From Prevotella sp. CAG:1320 (GTDB lineage: Bacteria; Bacteroidota; Bacteroidia; Bacteroidales; Bacteroidaceae), in NCBI GenBank assembly GCA_000435635.1, contig FR882139.1:1-32080 (forward strand): a stretch of DNA of 32,080 bases, written 5' to 3'. A model generated the notes under the pieces. The model was not told where the DNA came from, did no database searches, and was given only the letters and a program-made list of their open reading frames with translations. Position 1 is the first letter of the stretch. Each line of letters starts with the position of its first letter. Position numbers and translations under genes: made by a program. Positions 7,454 through 15,814 of this stretch are shown here, one piece after another.

Positions 7454-8626
7454 TTAGCGTATTTGGCGTTTCAAGAAAAAAGAGCGGGTAAAGAAGAAAT
7501 AAAGCGCTACGCCCAGAGCGTTGATGCCCGCCGTCATCCAGAAAGCAGCGGAGTATCCAAAGTGTTCACTTACAACACCACCTAGCAATATGCCAAATCC
7601 TAGCCCCAAGTCCCAGGCGGTAAGTATGGAAGAGTTGGCTGTTCCTCGCTGGTTATTGCGGGCGACATTTATAAACATGTTAAGGAACGCGGGATACATG
7701 TGGCCGTTGCCCAAACCAATCATCAAGGCTGATAGGTAATAGGTGAAAGGGCAGGGGATGGCCACGAAAAGTGTATATCCTACCAATGAGATGCAAATAC
7801 CTTCGGCGGCGTTTTGGGTCAGCTTGCCTTCTCTTAACGCCTTGGCTCCTTGCAGCCGGGAGGCGAAAAGACCTATTGAGAGCAGCGTGAAGAATATGCC
7901 CGTGCCGCTGGATATACCTAAAGCCTCATGGCTATAGATGGCGATGTAGTTGCTTAACACTCCGAAGCAAAACGAGAAGAACATGATGTTCACCGCTAGT
8001 AGCCACGCTCTCGTGAGAAAGAAGCGGTCGAGAGAGATGGCTTCCTTGTTGGGCACAATTTCTTTTTGGGGCAGTTTAACGAGGCTTGCCATCAGTAGGG
8101 CTATGCCCGCGGTGAGCAAGGAAAGCCAGAAAAGCGCGGAAAAGTCTCCGCAAACTTTATAGATATATACGCCTGCTGTTGGGGCGATGGCCATAGAGAG
8201 GTTGTTGCTAAGTCCGTAATAGCCCAATCCCTCGTTGCGCCTGCTGGAGGGAAGTACGTCTATGGCGCAAGTGCTGTTTGCCACGGTCACCGCTCCAAAA
8301 GGTGCGCCGTGCAGCGTGCGGTAGATGGCGAACATCAACAGAGTTCCAGCCGCCAAATATCCTGCGAAAAGCAGGAAGAACAACGACATGGTGACCATGA
8401 GTACCCGTTTGCGGTTAAAGCTATCCACGATGAAACCGCTGAAAGGCCTTACGATAAGCGAGGCGATGGTATAGCCTGAGAGCACCAATCCGATAGTGTC
8501 ATTTCCCGCGTGAAAACGCTCGCTCAAATAAATAGGTAATAGAGGAGTCAGCAAATAGAAGGCGAAATACATCAAGAAATTAACGCTCATCACCTTTATA
8601 TATTCTTTATTCCAGAGTTTTTCCAT
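7454..8626 (-). CDS. Major facilitator superfamily transporter
   Basis: 390 residues with twelve predicted hydrophobic segments, two six-helix halves separated by a charged loop (about residues 190-200, containing KLPQKEIVPNKE). The loop after helix 2 has SGFIVDSFNRKRVLM (about 63-77), the MFS motif A region with a basic end. The general shape matches the AraJ/YcaD-type drug or sugar efflux branch of the superfamily, but the substrate cannot be inferred. The gene starts 22 nt after nudC and ends 21 nt before the ZIP gene, so it sits in the middle of a co-directional run. Confidence 0.9.
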   Translation of the reverse strand: MEKLWNKEYIKVMSVNFLMYFAFYLLTPLLPIYLSERFHAGNDTIGLVLSGYTIASLIVRPFSGFIVDSFNRKRVLMVTMSLFFLLFAGYLAAGTLLMFAIYRTLHGAPFGAVTVANSTCAIDVLPSSRRNEGLGYYGLSNNLSMAIAPTAGVYIYKVCGDFSALFWLSLLTAGIALLMASLVKLPQKEIVPNKEAISLDRFFLTRAWLLAVNIMFFSFCFGVLSNYIAIYSHEALGISSGTGIFFTLLSIGLFASRLQGAKALREGKLTQNAAEGICISLVGYTLFVAIPCPFTYYLSALMIGLGNGHMYPAFLNMFINVARNNQRGTANSSILTAWDLGLGFGILLGGVVSEHFGYSAAFWMTAGINALGVALYFFFTRSFFLKRQIR

Positions 8627-8648
8627 AATTCATGTTTTGTTATCATAT

Positions 8649-9428
8649 TCAGTCTGTGGATTTGCCATTGAGCAGCCAGTCGTCTAATATCTTCCTCGCG
8701 ATGGAGAGTTTCTCTGGTATTGTGGGTAAATTGTCCTTTTTGAACCATGCGCCACGACTCAATTCTTCTCGTTGTAGATGGATGTCCCCACCTGCGTAGT
8801 CTGCGTTGAACCCCACCATTAAGCCACTGGGGTAAGGCCATGGTTGCGAACCGAAGTACCTGAGGTTCTTGATTCGCAATCCTGTTTCCTCCATTACTTC
8901 ACGATGTACGGCTTCTTCCAAAGTCTCACCGGTTTCCACGAAGCCCGCCACAAGGCCATAGAAGTCGCCTTTGAAATTTCTGGCATGTACTAATAGCACT
9001 TCATCACCTCGGTGTATCAATACGATGATGGCCGTGGCCAATTGTGGCCAGACCTCTTTTCCGCAGTTGGAGCAGCGCTTGCTGATCTCGGTATGCATCC
9101 GCATGGGGGCACCGCACGCGCCGCAATAACGTGTGTTCTTGTCCCAATAGAGCAGTTCGCGGCATTTGCCCGCCTTGAGATAGAAAGGTAAGGGCAATTT
9201 GTAGTAACTTGCCCTAAGTCCGCAGAACTCATAGCGAGGATTGTCCGCGAACGTATTTACGCTGACAGTGCGGACTTCCGTACCGTCTGCCATGGATGAA
9301 ACCCGCAAAACGTGCGCCTCAGCAGCATTCTCTATAGGAGGAGTGTCCGCCTGGGGTATCGTGAAACTGCCGTTGGGGAGCCGTTCGAGCAGTACATTAT
9401 CCTCTTTGAATACAAACCAATACTTCAT
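8649..9428 (-). CDS. nudC: NAD+ diphosphatase (NADH pyrophosphatase, Nudix)
   Basis: 259 residues, the usual NudC length. Four cysteines (C102, C105, C119, C122) form the zinc ribbon. The Nudix box GX5EX7REUXEEXGU is complete: G162, E168, R176, E177, E180, E181, G183. It is followed by SQPWPYP at 194-200, the motif that marks NADH pyrophosphatases among Nudix proteins. The enzyme cleaves NAD(H) to NMN(H) plus AMP, and members of the family also remove NAD caps from RNA 5' ends. It acts in the cytoplasm. It lies 30 nt downstream of an exported 5'-nucleotidase, another nucleotide-hydrolysing enzyme, and 22 nt before the MFS gene. Confidence 0.95.
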   Translation of the reverse strand: MKYWFVFKEDNVLLERLPNGSFTIPQADTPPIENAAEAHVLRVSSMADGTEVRTVSVNTFADNPRYEFCGLRASYYKLPLPFYLKAGKCRELLYWDKNTRYCGACGAPMRMHTEISKRCSNCGKEVWPQLATAIIVLIHRGDEVLLVHARNFKGDFYGLVAGFVETGETLEEAVHREVMEETGLRIKNLRYFGSQPWPYPSGLMVGFNADYAGGDIHLQREELSRGAWFKKDNLPTIPEKLSIARKILDDWLLNGKSTD

Positions 9429-9458
9429 GCTCTTCTATATAAATTGTTGATAAACAAC

Positions 9459-11222
9459 TTATTCTTCTTTCCCGAAAAGTAACCTTTTGTCTCTTTGCGC
9501 CGCTTGACGTGTCCAGTCCTCGGGTATGAATTTCCAGTTGTTCAACGGCTGAGGATCTATGGAACCTAATCGTTTAATTTCCTCTGAGAGGTAATGGCGT
9601 TGGTCTTTGTCACTGCGCCATACGATGCGACTCTCCAAGCTGTCTTTAGGAATGCCTGCGCCACGGGTGAGCAATTCTCCACCTCCATTGCCTCGGTAAC
9701 TGTTTACGGCAACACGATACCATTTCTGTTCATCGAAAGGCGTACCATCGCTCATACTTAATATCTTCACTTTCTCTCCCATGGGCTTTGTTACATCCAC
9801 CACATAGTTGATGCCCGCGGCACTATCAAAGTTAAAGTAAGGATTAGCCAATGACAATCTATCTTCTTCATTCCCAGTTCCTTTACGGAAAAGCAATAAA
9901 TGGTCTTCTGGAGAAGTCATGGTGTTTGCCCAAAGATTATAGCTCATCTCCAGATGTTTACGTATTTCCTTTCCAGTAAGGCGCATTACGTAGAGCTGGT
10001 TCTCATATTTGTAGAGGTTGAACATATCACTCACGCGAATGGGGCCAGCCTTGATTTCCGCATTGAAGAGTAGGGGAGCGTTGAACGAGATGTCAGCCCC
10101 TGTCACCCGCAATTGCAAGTAATGGATAAGGTCGGTGAAGGCGGAACTGCCAAAAAAGGCATCCTCGCTGGTAAGTGTGTGTTGAAAGTTGCCAATGGGT
10201 TTGTCCACATAGGCTTTCACGTCCGCTATCTGTTGGCTGAAATCCTCCATCATTTGCTCATCCGCGGGAAAATCAGCCAAAGAAACCAACTTTCCCGTCA
10301 CTTGTTTTCTTTGCGTAATATGTGCGATATGACCATTGATGTTGTGCTCGTCATATTGAATGGTGATTTCTGCGTCAGCTACATAAATGGCATTATTTGC
10401 CGGATTCAAGCACACGACGGGCTTGCCCTCGGCGTTTATCACCTGTTCACAAGCCCTTTGATGGTCATGTCCGAAGAGCACCAAGTCAAACCCCGGCACC
10501 TCTCGGGCTATTTTTATAGCGGCGTTCTCCTCGTATTCGGGTGTGGTGATGCCTCCTTCCGCGCCGCAGTGGAAGAGTCCTATCACCACGTCAGCTTCCT
10601 CTTCTTCTTTCAGCACCTTCATCCAACGGCGAGCGGAGGCCTTCATTTCTTCAAAGCGTAGACCGCTCCACAAGTTCTCGCTTAGCCAGTTGGGTATGGC
10701 TGGAGTCAACAAGCCCAGTATTGCCACCTTGATGCCTTGGCGCTCCAAAATGGCATAAGGCTTCAAGTAAGGCTGGTTTGTGTGGGTGTCAATGGCATTC
10801 GCTCCCAACATGGGACAACGGGTCTCTTTGACCCAACGGTCGTAAACGGCGTGTCCCGTCTCTATATCATGGTTGCCCATGGTAGCGGCGTCATAACGCA
10901 GGTAGTTTAGCAATTGTGCGGCCACATGCGTGGATGCCGTGTCCACATAATTATAATAGTAGCATATGGGTTGGCCCTGGAGAAAGTCGCCATTATCCAA
11001 TAATATCAGGCGATTGCCGTATTCTTTCCTCAGTTGGTTGACGTACGTGGATACCCTGGCCAATGAACCATCCACCGCTTTCCTGTTGATGAAGTCATAG
11101 GGGAAAAAGCGGCCATGTACATCACTGGTCTCAATGATTCTCAATTGCAAGGTTCTTTGTTGTGCCATGATGGGCGATATTAAGATGAATGCCAGCCATA
11201 GCGCGCATAATCGATTTTTCAT
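9459..11222 (-). CDS. Exported bifunctional metallophosphatase / 5'-nucleotidase
   Basis: 587 residues. Residues 1-20 are a signal peptide ending in PIMA before QQ. The N-terminal calcineurin-like domain has all its metal motifs: SDVHG (D34, H36), DNGD (D76, D79), GNHD (N117, H118), H218, and GHDH (251-254). The C-terminal 5_nucleotid_C domain begins near residue 335 and ends with the substrate-binding YRVAVNSYRGNGGGELL block near 516-532. UshA-type enzymes hydrolyse nucleoside monophosphates, 2',3'-cyclic nucleotides or UDP-sugars in the periplasm. Exact specificity is not decidable here. It is the first gene of the minus-strand run that continues into nudC. A TAATTTCG -7-like element lies at plus 11246-11253, about 25 nt upstream. 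Confidence 0.93.
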   Translation of the reverse strand: MKNRLCALWLAFILISPIMAQQRTLQLRIIETSDVHGRFFPYDFINRKAVDGSLARVSTYVNQLRKEYGNRLILLDNGDFLQGQPICYYYNYVDTASTHVAAQLLNYLRYDAATMGNHDIETGHAVYDRWVKETRCPMLGANAIDTHTNQPYLKPYAILERQGIKVAILGLLTPAIPNWLSENLWSGLRFEEMKASARRWMKVLKEEEEADVVIGLFHCGAEGGITTPEYEENAAIKIAREVPGFDLVLFGHDHQRACEQVINAEGKPVVCLNPANNAIYVADAEITIQYDEHNINGHIAHITQRKQVTGKLVSLADFPADEQMMEDFSQQIADVKAYVDKPIGNFQHTLTSEDAFFGSSAFTDLIHYLQLRVTGADISFNAPLLFNAEIKAGPIRVSDMFNLYKYENQLYVMRLTGKEIRKHLEMSYNLWANTMTSPEDHLLLFRKGTGNEEDRLSLANPYFNFDSAAGINYVVDVTKPMGEKVKILSMSDGTPFDEQKWYRVAVNSYRGNGGGELLTRGAGIPKDSLESRIVWRSDKDQRHYLSEEIKRLGSIDPQPLNNWKFIPEDWTRQAAQRDKRLLFGKEE

Positions 11223-11245
11223 ACTGCCATGTGATATTTGTAACG

Positions 11246-11253
11246 CGAAATTA
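11246..11253 (-). promoter_or_regulatory. Probable -7 element for the 5'-nucleotidase operon
   Basis: Read on the minus strand this is TAATTTCG, one base from the TAnnTTTG consensus, about 25 nt before the start codon. No clear TTTG is present 19-21 nt upstream, so the call is tentative. Confidence 0.35.
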
Positions 11254-11315
11254 CGAAAAATTACCGATTAGGCACGCTTTTTGCTCTTATTTTAGTGAAA
11301 ATTACTAATTTAACT

Positions 11316-11321
11316 AGGAGG
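11316..11321 (+). promoter_or_regulatory. Unusually strong Shine-Dalgarno site for the DnaJ-like gene
   Basis: AGGAGG lies 8 nt before the ATG at 11330. Most genes in this window have no recognisable Shine-Dalgarno sequence, as is usual in Bacteroidota, so this full anti-SD match stands out and fixes the start codon. Confidence 0.7.
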
Positions 11322-11329
11322 ATTGCGAT

Positions 11330-12034
11330 ATGGCATTCATAGATTATTACAAGATATTGGGTGTCAGCAAGGACATACCCCAAAAAGACGTGAGGGCGGC
11401 TTATAGGAAGCGCGCCAAGATGTTTCATCCCGATTTGCACCCCAATGACCCCAAGGCCAAGGCCAAGTTCCAGGCTTTGAATGAGGCTTATGAGGTGATT
11501 TCAGACCCTGACAAACGTGCCAAGTATGACAAGTATGGTGAGCAATGGCGCAACGCCGACGCTTATGAGAAGGCGGGCGGCTTTGGCGGTTATAGCAACG
11601 AGGGTGCGGGAACAGCTGGCGGCAATCCGTTTGAGGGATTTGACTTTGGGTCTTTTGGCAAGGGCGGATTCTCCAGTTTCTTCCAAGATCTCTTTGGTGG
11701 TGGCAAGCGTGGAGGTTTCTCCAGCGGCTTCCAGGACTTTGGCGGCTCGAGTGCCCGGCACAGCACGGGCGAGATGAACGCCTCCGTGAACATTGACCTC
11801 TATACCGCGTTGTTGGGCGGAGAAGTCATCATCCAGTTGAGCGACGGCAAGAAGATAAAGCTGAAAATAAAGCCCGAGACGCAAAATGGCACAAAGGTGC
11901 GGTTGAGGGGCAAGGGATATGACCGGGGCGATGGCACTTTTGGAGATTTGATAATCACCTACAACGTGAAGTTGCCCACTAATCTGACGGCTCGGCAGCA
12001 AGAGTTGCTCCGGCAAATGCGAGACGAGAGGTAG
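11330..12034 (+). CDS. Short DnaJ-like (CbpA-type) J-domain co-chaperone
   Basis: 234 residues. Residues 1-70 are a canonical J-domain with HPD at 33-35, which stimulates Hsp70 (DnaK) ATPase activity. Residues about 85-145 are a Gly/Phe-rich linker. Residues about 149-225 form one beta-rich C-terminal substrate-binding domain. There is no zinc-finger region with CxxCxGxG repeats, so it is not DnaJ proper. Typical CbpA proteins have about 300 residues and two C-terminal domains; this one keeps only one, so dimerisation and client binding may differ. It stands alone on the plus strand with a strong Shine-Dalgarno site and a terminator at its 3' end. Confidence 0.9.
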   Translation: MAFIDYYKILGVSKDIPQKDVRAAYRKRAKMFHPDLHPNDPKAKAKFQALNEAYEVISDPDKRAKYDKYGEQWRNADAYEKAGGFGGYSNEGAGTAGGNPFEGFDFGSFGKGGFSSFFQDLFGGGKRGGFSSGFQDFGGSSARHSTGEMNASVNIDLYTALLGGEVIIQLSDGKKIKLKIKPETQNGTKVRLRGKGYDRGDGTFGDLIITYNVKLPTNLTARQQELLRQMRDER

Positions 12035-12062
12035 TCAATGACTGCCCCTCGTCTTCGTTTTA
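12022..12062 (+). terminator. Terminator overlapping the 3' end of the DnaJ-like gene
   Basis: AGACGAG (12022-12028) pairs with CTCGTCT (12048-12054), with further pairing inside around the dyad AGTCAATGACT (12033-12043). A T-rich run TCGTTTTATT follows. The left arm lies inside the last codons of the gene. Confidence 0.7.
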
Positions 12063-12070
12063 TTATAAAG

Positions 12071-13567
12071 TTATTTCATTTCCTTGGCATCTCCCAGGCA
12101 ACCATTAGGCATCTGGATGTGGAGCATTTGGCAGATGGTAGGCGCGATATCCACTATGTGGGTAGGGGAGGAGGTTGCTCCATGGGGGACGTTCCATCCC
12201 ATAAGCACAAAGGGAATATGCGCGTCGTAGGGGTTCCACTGGCCATGTTGCGTGCCGATATACTGGGGGGAGTTTTCAGCGTGGAAGTATTGAGGTCTTG
12301 TCACTACGGTAATTTCGCCGCTGCGCATACGATCGTAACCATTGACAATCATTTCCTTGATACGTTGGGGAATGGAGGATTCGGCAATCTTCTCATTATC
12401 CACCACGAAAAGGTATTGCTGGTCTTGCTTTAAACGCTCTACGATGACGTCTTTTACTTCCTGCATGGTGTATCCATGGGCTGCCACGATGCTGTCATTG
12501 ATAAATAACTGATAGTTGTCTGCCTCGTAGACAGGAGCGCAACCAAACTTGGCCTGCAACATCTCGTTCACTTGGTCTTTAACGTTGCTGCCTTCCCAAG
12601 CCCCAGCGGGTATTTTGTGCTTTTTCAAGAAGTTGTAATTATGGGCTCCTCCATGGTCTGCGGTCAGAAAGAGCAGGTAATTGCCTTTACCTACCTTGGA
12701 ATCAAGCGTATTGAGAAAATCCGCCAAGTCTTTGTCCAATGTCAAAAACGCCGCTTCGTTCTCTTTTCCACGAGTGGAATAAGCATGGGCGATAGCGTCG
12801 GTGGAAGAGATGCTTACGGTCAGCATGTCAGTGACATCGTGTTTGCCAAGCTGCTCATTCTCCAAGGCTGCCTCGGCCATCTTGAAAGTGGTGGTGATAC
12901 CAAGCACGTTGGTCTTGATGTCAAAGCCAGGCTTAGTGTGGTGCTCTTTGTTGAATTGCTCTACCCATTTCGGCAACTCTTGCATATAATAGGTAGAGGA
13001 CACAAACTTGCCAACGGATGTATCCCACCAGTATGCCGCGTCTGCCGCGTGGCCAGCGGGTAATGTGGCCGCCCGGTCTTTCAGGGCTATTCCGATTACT
13101 TTGCTCTTGAAGTCGTTGGCGATCTTTAACACGTCGCCAATGGTAGTGGAGCGCATGTTTCGGGGAGACATCCTGCTTTCCCATGTATCGCTGCCAACTC
13201 CTTTTACGCTGTCATCACTGCAACAATACACTATCTTGTCATTGATAGCGAAATTGTTTCCTGCTATACCATGAATGGCGGGCGTGGTTCCCGTATAGAT
13301 GCTGGTATGTCCCACGGCTGTAATGGTAGGTACATAGTTAATCAGTGTATTGTCAAAAGAGTAGCCCTCATTAAGTAAACGCTTCAATCCGCCCTCTCCG
13401 TATTTATCATAATAATAGTAGAGGTAATCCCAACGCATTTGGTCTACCACCAATCCAACCACCAATTTAGGTCTTTGCACTTGGGCTTGCACGCCCATCA
13501 CAACTACAGAAAGCATCGCAAGAGTTATCCATCTTGCCGCTTTCAGCCAATTTCCGTTCATATTCAT
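12071..13567 (-). CDS. PafA-type alkaline phosphatase, exported
   Basis: 498 residues with a signal peptide (residues 1-28, ending VQAQ). It is an alkaline phosphatase superfamily enzyme. Metal ligands fit D42, D257/H261 and D304/H305, with another His in the THGQWNPYDAHIPF region. The nucleophile is predicted as T83 in the PTITAVGH block. N104 lies 21 residues later, and K163 and R165 are in ALKDRAATLPAGH; this matches the Thr-Asn-Lys-Arg active site known for PafA, a phosphate-irrepressible monoesterase of Bacteroidota. It therefore probably hydrolyses phosphate monoesters in the periplasm rather than diesters, although the nucleotide pyrophosphatase branch is the alternative. It is a single-gene unit converging on the DnaJ-like gene. 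An ATG six bases further in is also possible as the start. Confidence 0.9.
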   Translation of the reverse strand: MNMNGNWLKAARWITLAMLSVVVMGVQAQVQRPKLVVGLVVDQMRWDYLYYYYDKYGEGGLKRLLNEGYSFDNTLINYVPTITAVGHTSIYTGTTPAIHGIAGNNFAINDKIVYCCSDDSVKGVGSDTWESRMSPRNMRSTTIGDVLKIANDFKSKVIGIALKDRAATLPAGHAADAAYWWDTSVGKFVSSTYYMQELPKWVEQFNKEHHTKPGFDIKTNVLGITTTFKMAEAALENEQLGKHDVTDMLTVSISSTDAIAHAYSTRGKENEAAFLTLDKDLADFLNTLDSKVGKGNYLLFLTADHGGAHNYNFLKKHKIPAGAWEGSNVKDQVNEMLQAKFGCAPVYEADNYQLFINDSIVAAHGYTMQEVKDVIVERLKQDQQYLFVVDNEKIAESSIPQRIKEMIVNGYDRMRSGEITVVTRPQYFHAENSPQYIGTQHGQWNPYDAHIPFVLMGWNVPHGATSSPTHIVDIAPTICQMLHIQMPNGCLGDAKEMK

Positions 13568-13589
13568 AGTTAATATAATTGTTGTTCCG

Positions 13590-13597
13590 CGAAATTA
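13590..13597 (-). promoter_or_regulatory. Probable -7 element for the PafA-type phosphatase
   Basis: TAATTTCG on the minus strand, one base from consensus, lies 22 nt upstream of the start codon. The -33 region is poor (TGAC at the expected distance). Confidence 0.4.
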
Positions 13598-13939
13598 CGA
13601 TAAATTTTGGGATATTGTCATGTCTGAAAGCAATATATTTGCATTGCAATAACATTTTAATCTATGGTCACTTAGTAATTAATATATCAGGTATAAATAT
13701 CAGTGAGGCTAAACGTAAATTGTTCCGTTTTGCGAAATAAGTTATTTTGATGGGCAATATAACTTATTTTGGTTGCCAAAACAAGTTATTTTGATGAGCA
13801 AAATAAGTTAAATTGATGAGCAAAACAAGTTGCTTCGTTTACCCCTCACACACTTTATCTCATCGGAAAACAATTAAATAAACTAATCAAGATTATGATA
13901 AATATAAGATGGAGACATTAATATTATCTGCAGGATGGC
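13598..13939. other. Gene-free region between phosphatase and YigZ genes
   Basis: No coding frame of note. The region is A/T-rich and contains the 22-bp tandem array described separately (13728-13832). It lies upstream of the phosphatase gene and downstream of the YigZ gene, both on the minus strand. I see no hairpin with a T-run that would end the YigZ transcript, so the array may itself lie in that transcript's 3' region. Confidence 0.5.
13728..13832. repeat. 22-bp tandem array A (AAACAAGTT/AAATAAGTT core)
   Basis: Four consecutive units of exactly 22 bp (13745-13766, 13767-13788, 13789-13810, 13811-13832) follow a partial 17-bp unit (13728-13744). The general form is TTTTGATGAGCAAAACAAGTTA. 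The second full unit carries the core in reverse orientation (AACTTA). Bases 13791-13831 match the reverse complement of 27141-27181 at 37 of 41 positions, so this array and array B2 belong to one dispersed repeat family. Confidence 0.9.
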
Positions 13940-14524
13940 TTAGAAAGAGAGTTTATCAAGTCGCTCCCTCAAGAGAGCGGCCTCACTCCTTCTGATGGCC
14001 AACTTTATTTCGCAAGTGTTGTCAAAGCTTTGTGAGACTACGCGAAGGTGCATCTCCTTGACCAAGCGCATGACCGCGTTCATCATGGGATAAGTGAAAC
14101 TATAGCTTACAGTCTCCTCCACGGTGCGCGTCTCGACTTTTGCGTTCTCTATGGCCAAAGCCGCTGCTGTGCGATAGGCCACTATTAAACCACTGGTGCC
14201 CAATTTCACTCCACCAAAATAACGAATTACGACTACCAAAATGTCCGTCAAGCCATTGGCGTGTATTTGCCCTAAGATTGGTTTGCCGGCAGTAGATGAT
14301 GGTTCCCCGTCATCGTTGGCCCGAAACTCAGATTGGTCAGGTCCTAAGACATAAGCATAGCATACGTGCCGTGCGTCATAATACTTCTTGCGATAAGCCG
14401 CTACTCGCTCCTTCACTTCCTCCAAGCTGGTGACATGGCAAGCGAAGGCGAGGAACTTACTCCGTTTCTCGGTGTAACATCCCTCGCTTATCGTGTCAGA
14501 TATGGTTTTATATTCGTCTACCAA
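13940..14524 (-). CDS. YigZ/IMPACT-family protein (UPF0029)
   Basis: 194 residues. The N-terminal UPF0029 domain is recognised by KRSKFLAFA (near 20-28), RHVCYAYVLG, the DDGEPSSTAGKPIL block (about 71-84) and the signature IRYFGGVKLGTSGLIVAYRT (about 99-118). The remaining C-terminal part (about 135-194) is the smaller alpha/beta DUF1949-like domain. IMPACT proteins regulate Gcn2 in eukaryotes; the bacterial role is not established, with possible RNA or translation-factor binding. It starts 18 nt after the DUF1015 gene and is probably co-transcribed with it. Confidence 0.9.
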   Translation of the reverse strand: MVDEYKTISDTISEGCYTEKRSKFLAFACHVTSLEEVKERVAAYRKKYYDARHVCYAYVLGPDQSEFRANDDGEPSSTAGKPILGQIHANGLTDILVVVIRYFGGVKLGTSGLIVAYRTAAALAIENAKVETRTVEETVSYSFTYPMMNAVMRLVKEMHLRVVSQSFDNTCEIKLAIRRSEAALLRERLDKLSF

Positions 14525-14542
14525 AGTTGATGCTAATAAATT

Positions 14543-15796
14543 TCAGTCTTCACTGAGTCGGTGGATAACCAGGCCTGAGCGCAATTTTGGCTCAAACCAA
14601 GTAGCTTTTGGAGGCATAATCTTTCCGCTGTCAGCTATATCCATGATTTGTTGCATGGTCACAGGATATAAAGCCAAGGCCATGCGCATTTCACCACTAT
14701 CCACCCTGCGTTTCAATTCCTCTAGTCCTCTCAATCCCCCCACGAAGTCTATGCGTTTGTCCGAGCGTAAGTCTTTGATACCTAGTATCTCATCGAGAAT
14801 CAATCGACTGGAGATGTCTACATCCAACACGCCAATAGGATCGGTGTCATCATAGGTGCCGTCCTTGGCCAGAAGTGAATACCATTGCCCATCAAGGTAA
14901 AGAGAGAACTCATGTAACTGTGTTGGTTTATAAGCGTCCACGCCCTTGCGGGTTACTTCAAAGTTTTTGCCGAGCGCAGCCAGGAATTGCTCAGGAGAAA
15001 GTCCATTCAAGTCTTTTACCACACGATTGTAGTCCAATATGGTAAGCTGACTAGCGGGAAAACAAACGGCCATAAAGTAGTTGTATTCCTCGTCTCCCCT
15101 ATGGTTGGGATTCTGCTTGGCCTTTTCCGCTCCTACCAAGGCAGCGGCTGCGGAGCGATGGTGTCCATCCGCTATATAAAGACTAGGCATTTTGGCAAAC
15201 TCCTTGGTGATGGTGTCAATGTCTTGCGGATTGGAAATCACCCAAAATTGGTGACGGAAACCATCTATGGGAGCGATGAAATCATATTCCGGCTCCGTGC
15301 AGGCATAGCGCATGATAAGCAGTGCGAGTACGGAATTGTCTGGATATGCAAAGAACACGGGTTCGATATTCGCGTCGCACACGCGAACATGCTTCATTCT
15401 GTCTTCCTCCTTGTCACGCCGGGTTAATTCATGTTTTTTAATATTTCCCTTCAGGTAATCATCCACATAAGCCCCTACTACCAAACCATATTGTGTCTTG
15501 TCATTCATGGTTTGTGCGTAGATGTAATAATGCTCGTCCGTGTCTTGCACCAGCCATCCGTTCTCCTGGAACTTACGGAATTGCTCTGCTGCGCTAGCGT
15601 ATACCCTGGGGTCATATTCCGAAGTGCCTGGCTCAAAATTGATTTCCGGCTTTATAATATGGTAAAGACTGCGCTCGTTATTGCCAGCCTCTGCCCTAGC
15701 CTCTTCACTGTTGAGCACGTCATAAGGCCTGCATTCCACCTGCTCCACAATGTCTTTCGGAGGTCGAATGCCCTTGAATGGTTTGATTGTTGCCAT
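14543..15796 (-). CDS. DUF1015-family protein, possible ParB/SerK-like kinase
   Basis: 417 residues, the normal length for DUF1015. The N-terminal IKPFKGIRPP and CRPYDVL blocks (4-28), HELT (122-125) and the motif YIADGHHRSAAA (207-218) identify the family. The D-G-H-H-R motif is shared with the ParB/Srx-fold proteins that include free-serine kinases SerK and SbnI. The gene lies directly downstream of serC and serA, an arrangement that I recall as common in Bacteroidota. From fold motif and context I infer a serine-related, perhaps kinase, activity; this is not demonstrated by the sequence alone. A terminator-like hairpin lies 26 nt before the start, so its expression may depend on read-through. 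Confidence 0.88.
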   Translation of the reverse strand: MATIKPFKGIRPPKDIVEQVECRPYDVLNSEEARAEAGNNERSLYHIIKPEINFEPGTSEYDPRVYASAAEQFRKFQENGWLVQDTDEHYYIYAQTMNDKTQYGLVVGAYVDDYLKGNIKKHELTRRDKEEDRMKHVRVCDANIEPVFFAYPDNSVLALLIMRYACTEPEYDFIAPIDGFRHQFWVISNPQDIDTITKEFAKMPSLYIADGHHRSAAAALVGAEKAKQNPNHRGDEEYNYFMAVCFPASQLTILDYNRVVKDLNGLSPEQFLAALGKNFEVTRKGVDAYKPTQLHEFSLYLDGQWYSLLAKDGTYDDTDPIGVLDVDISSRLILDEILGIKDLRSDKRIDFVGGLRGLEELKRRVDSGEMRMALALYPVTMQQIMDIADSGKIMPPKATWFEPKLRSGLVIHRLSED

Positions 15797-15814
15797 GCGT
15801 ATATTTAATCAAGA

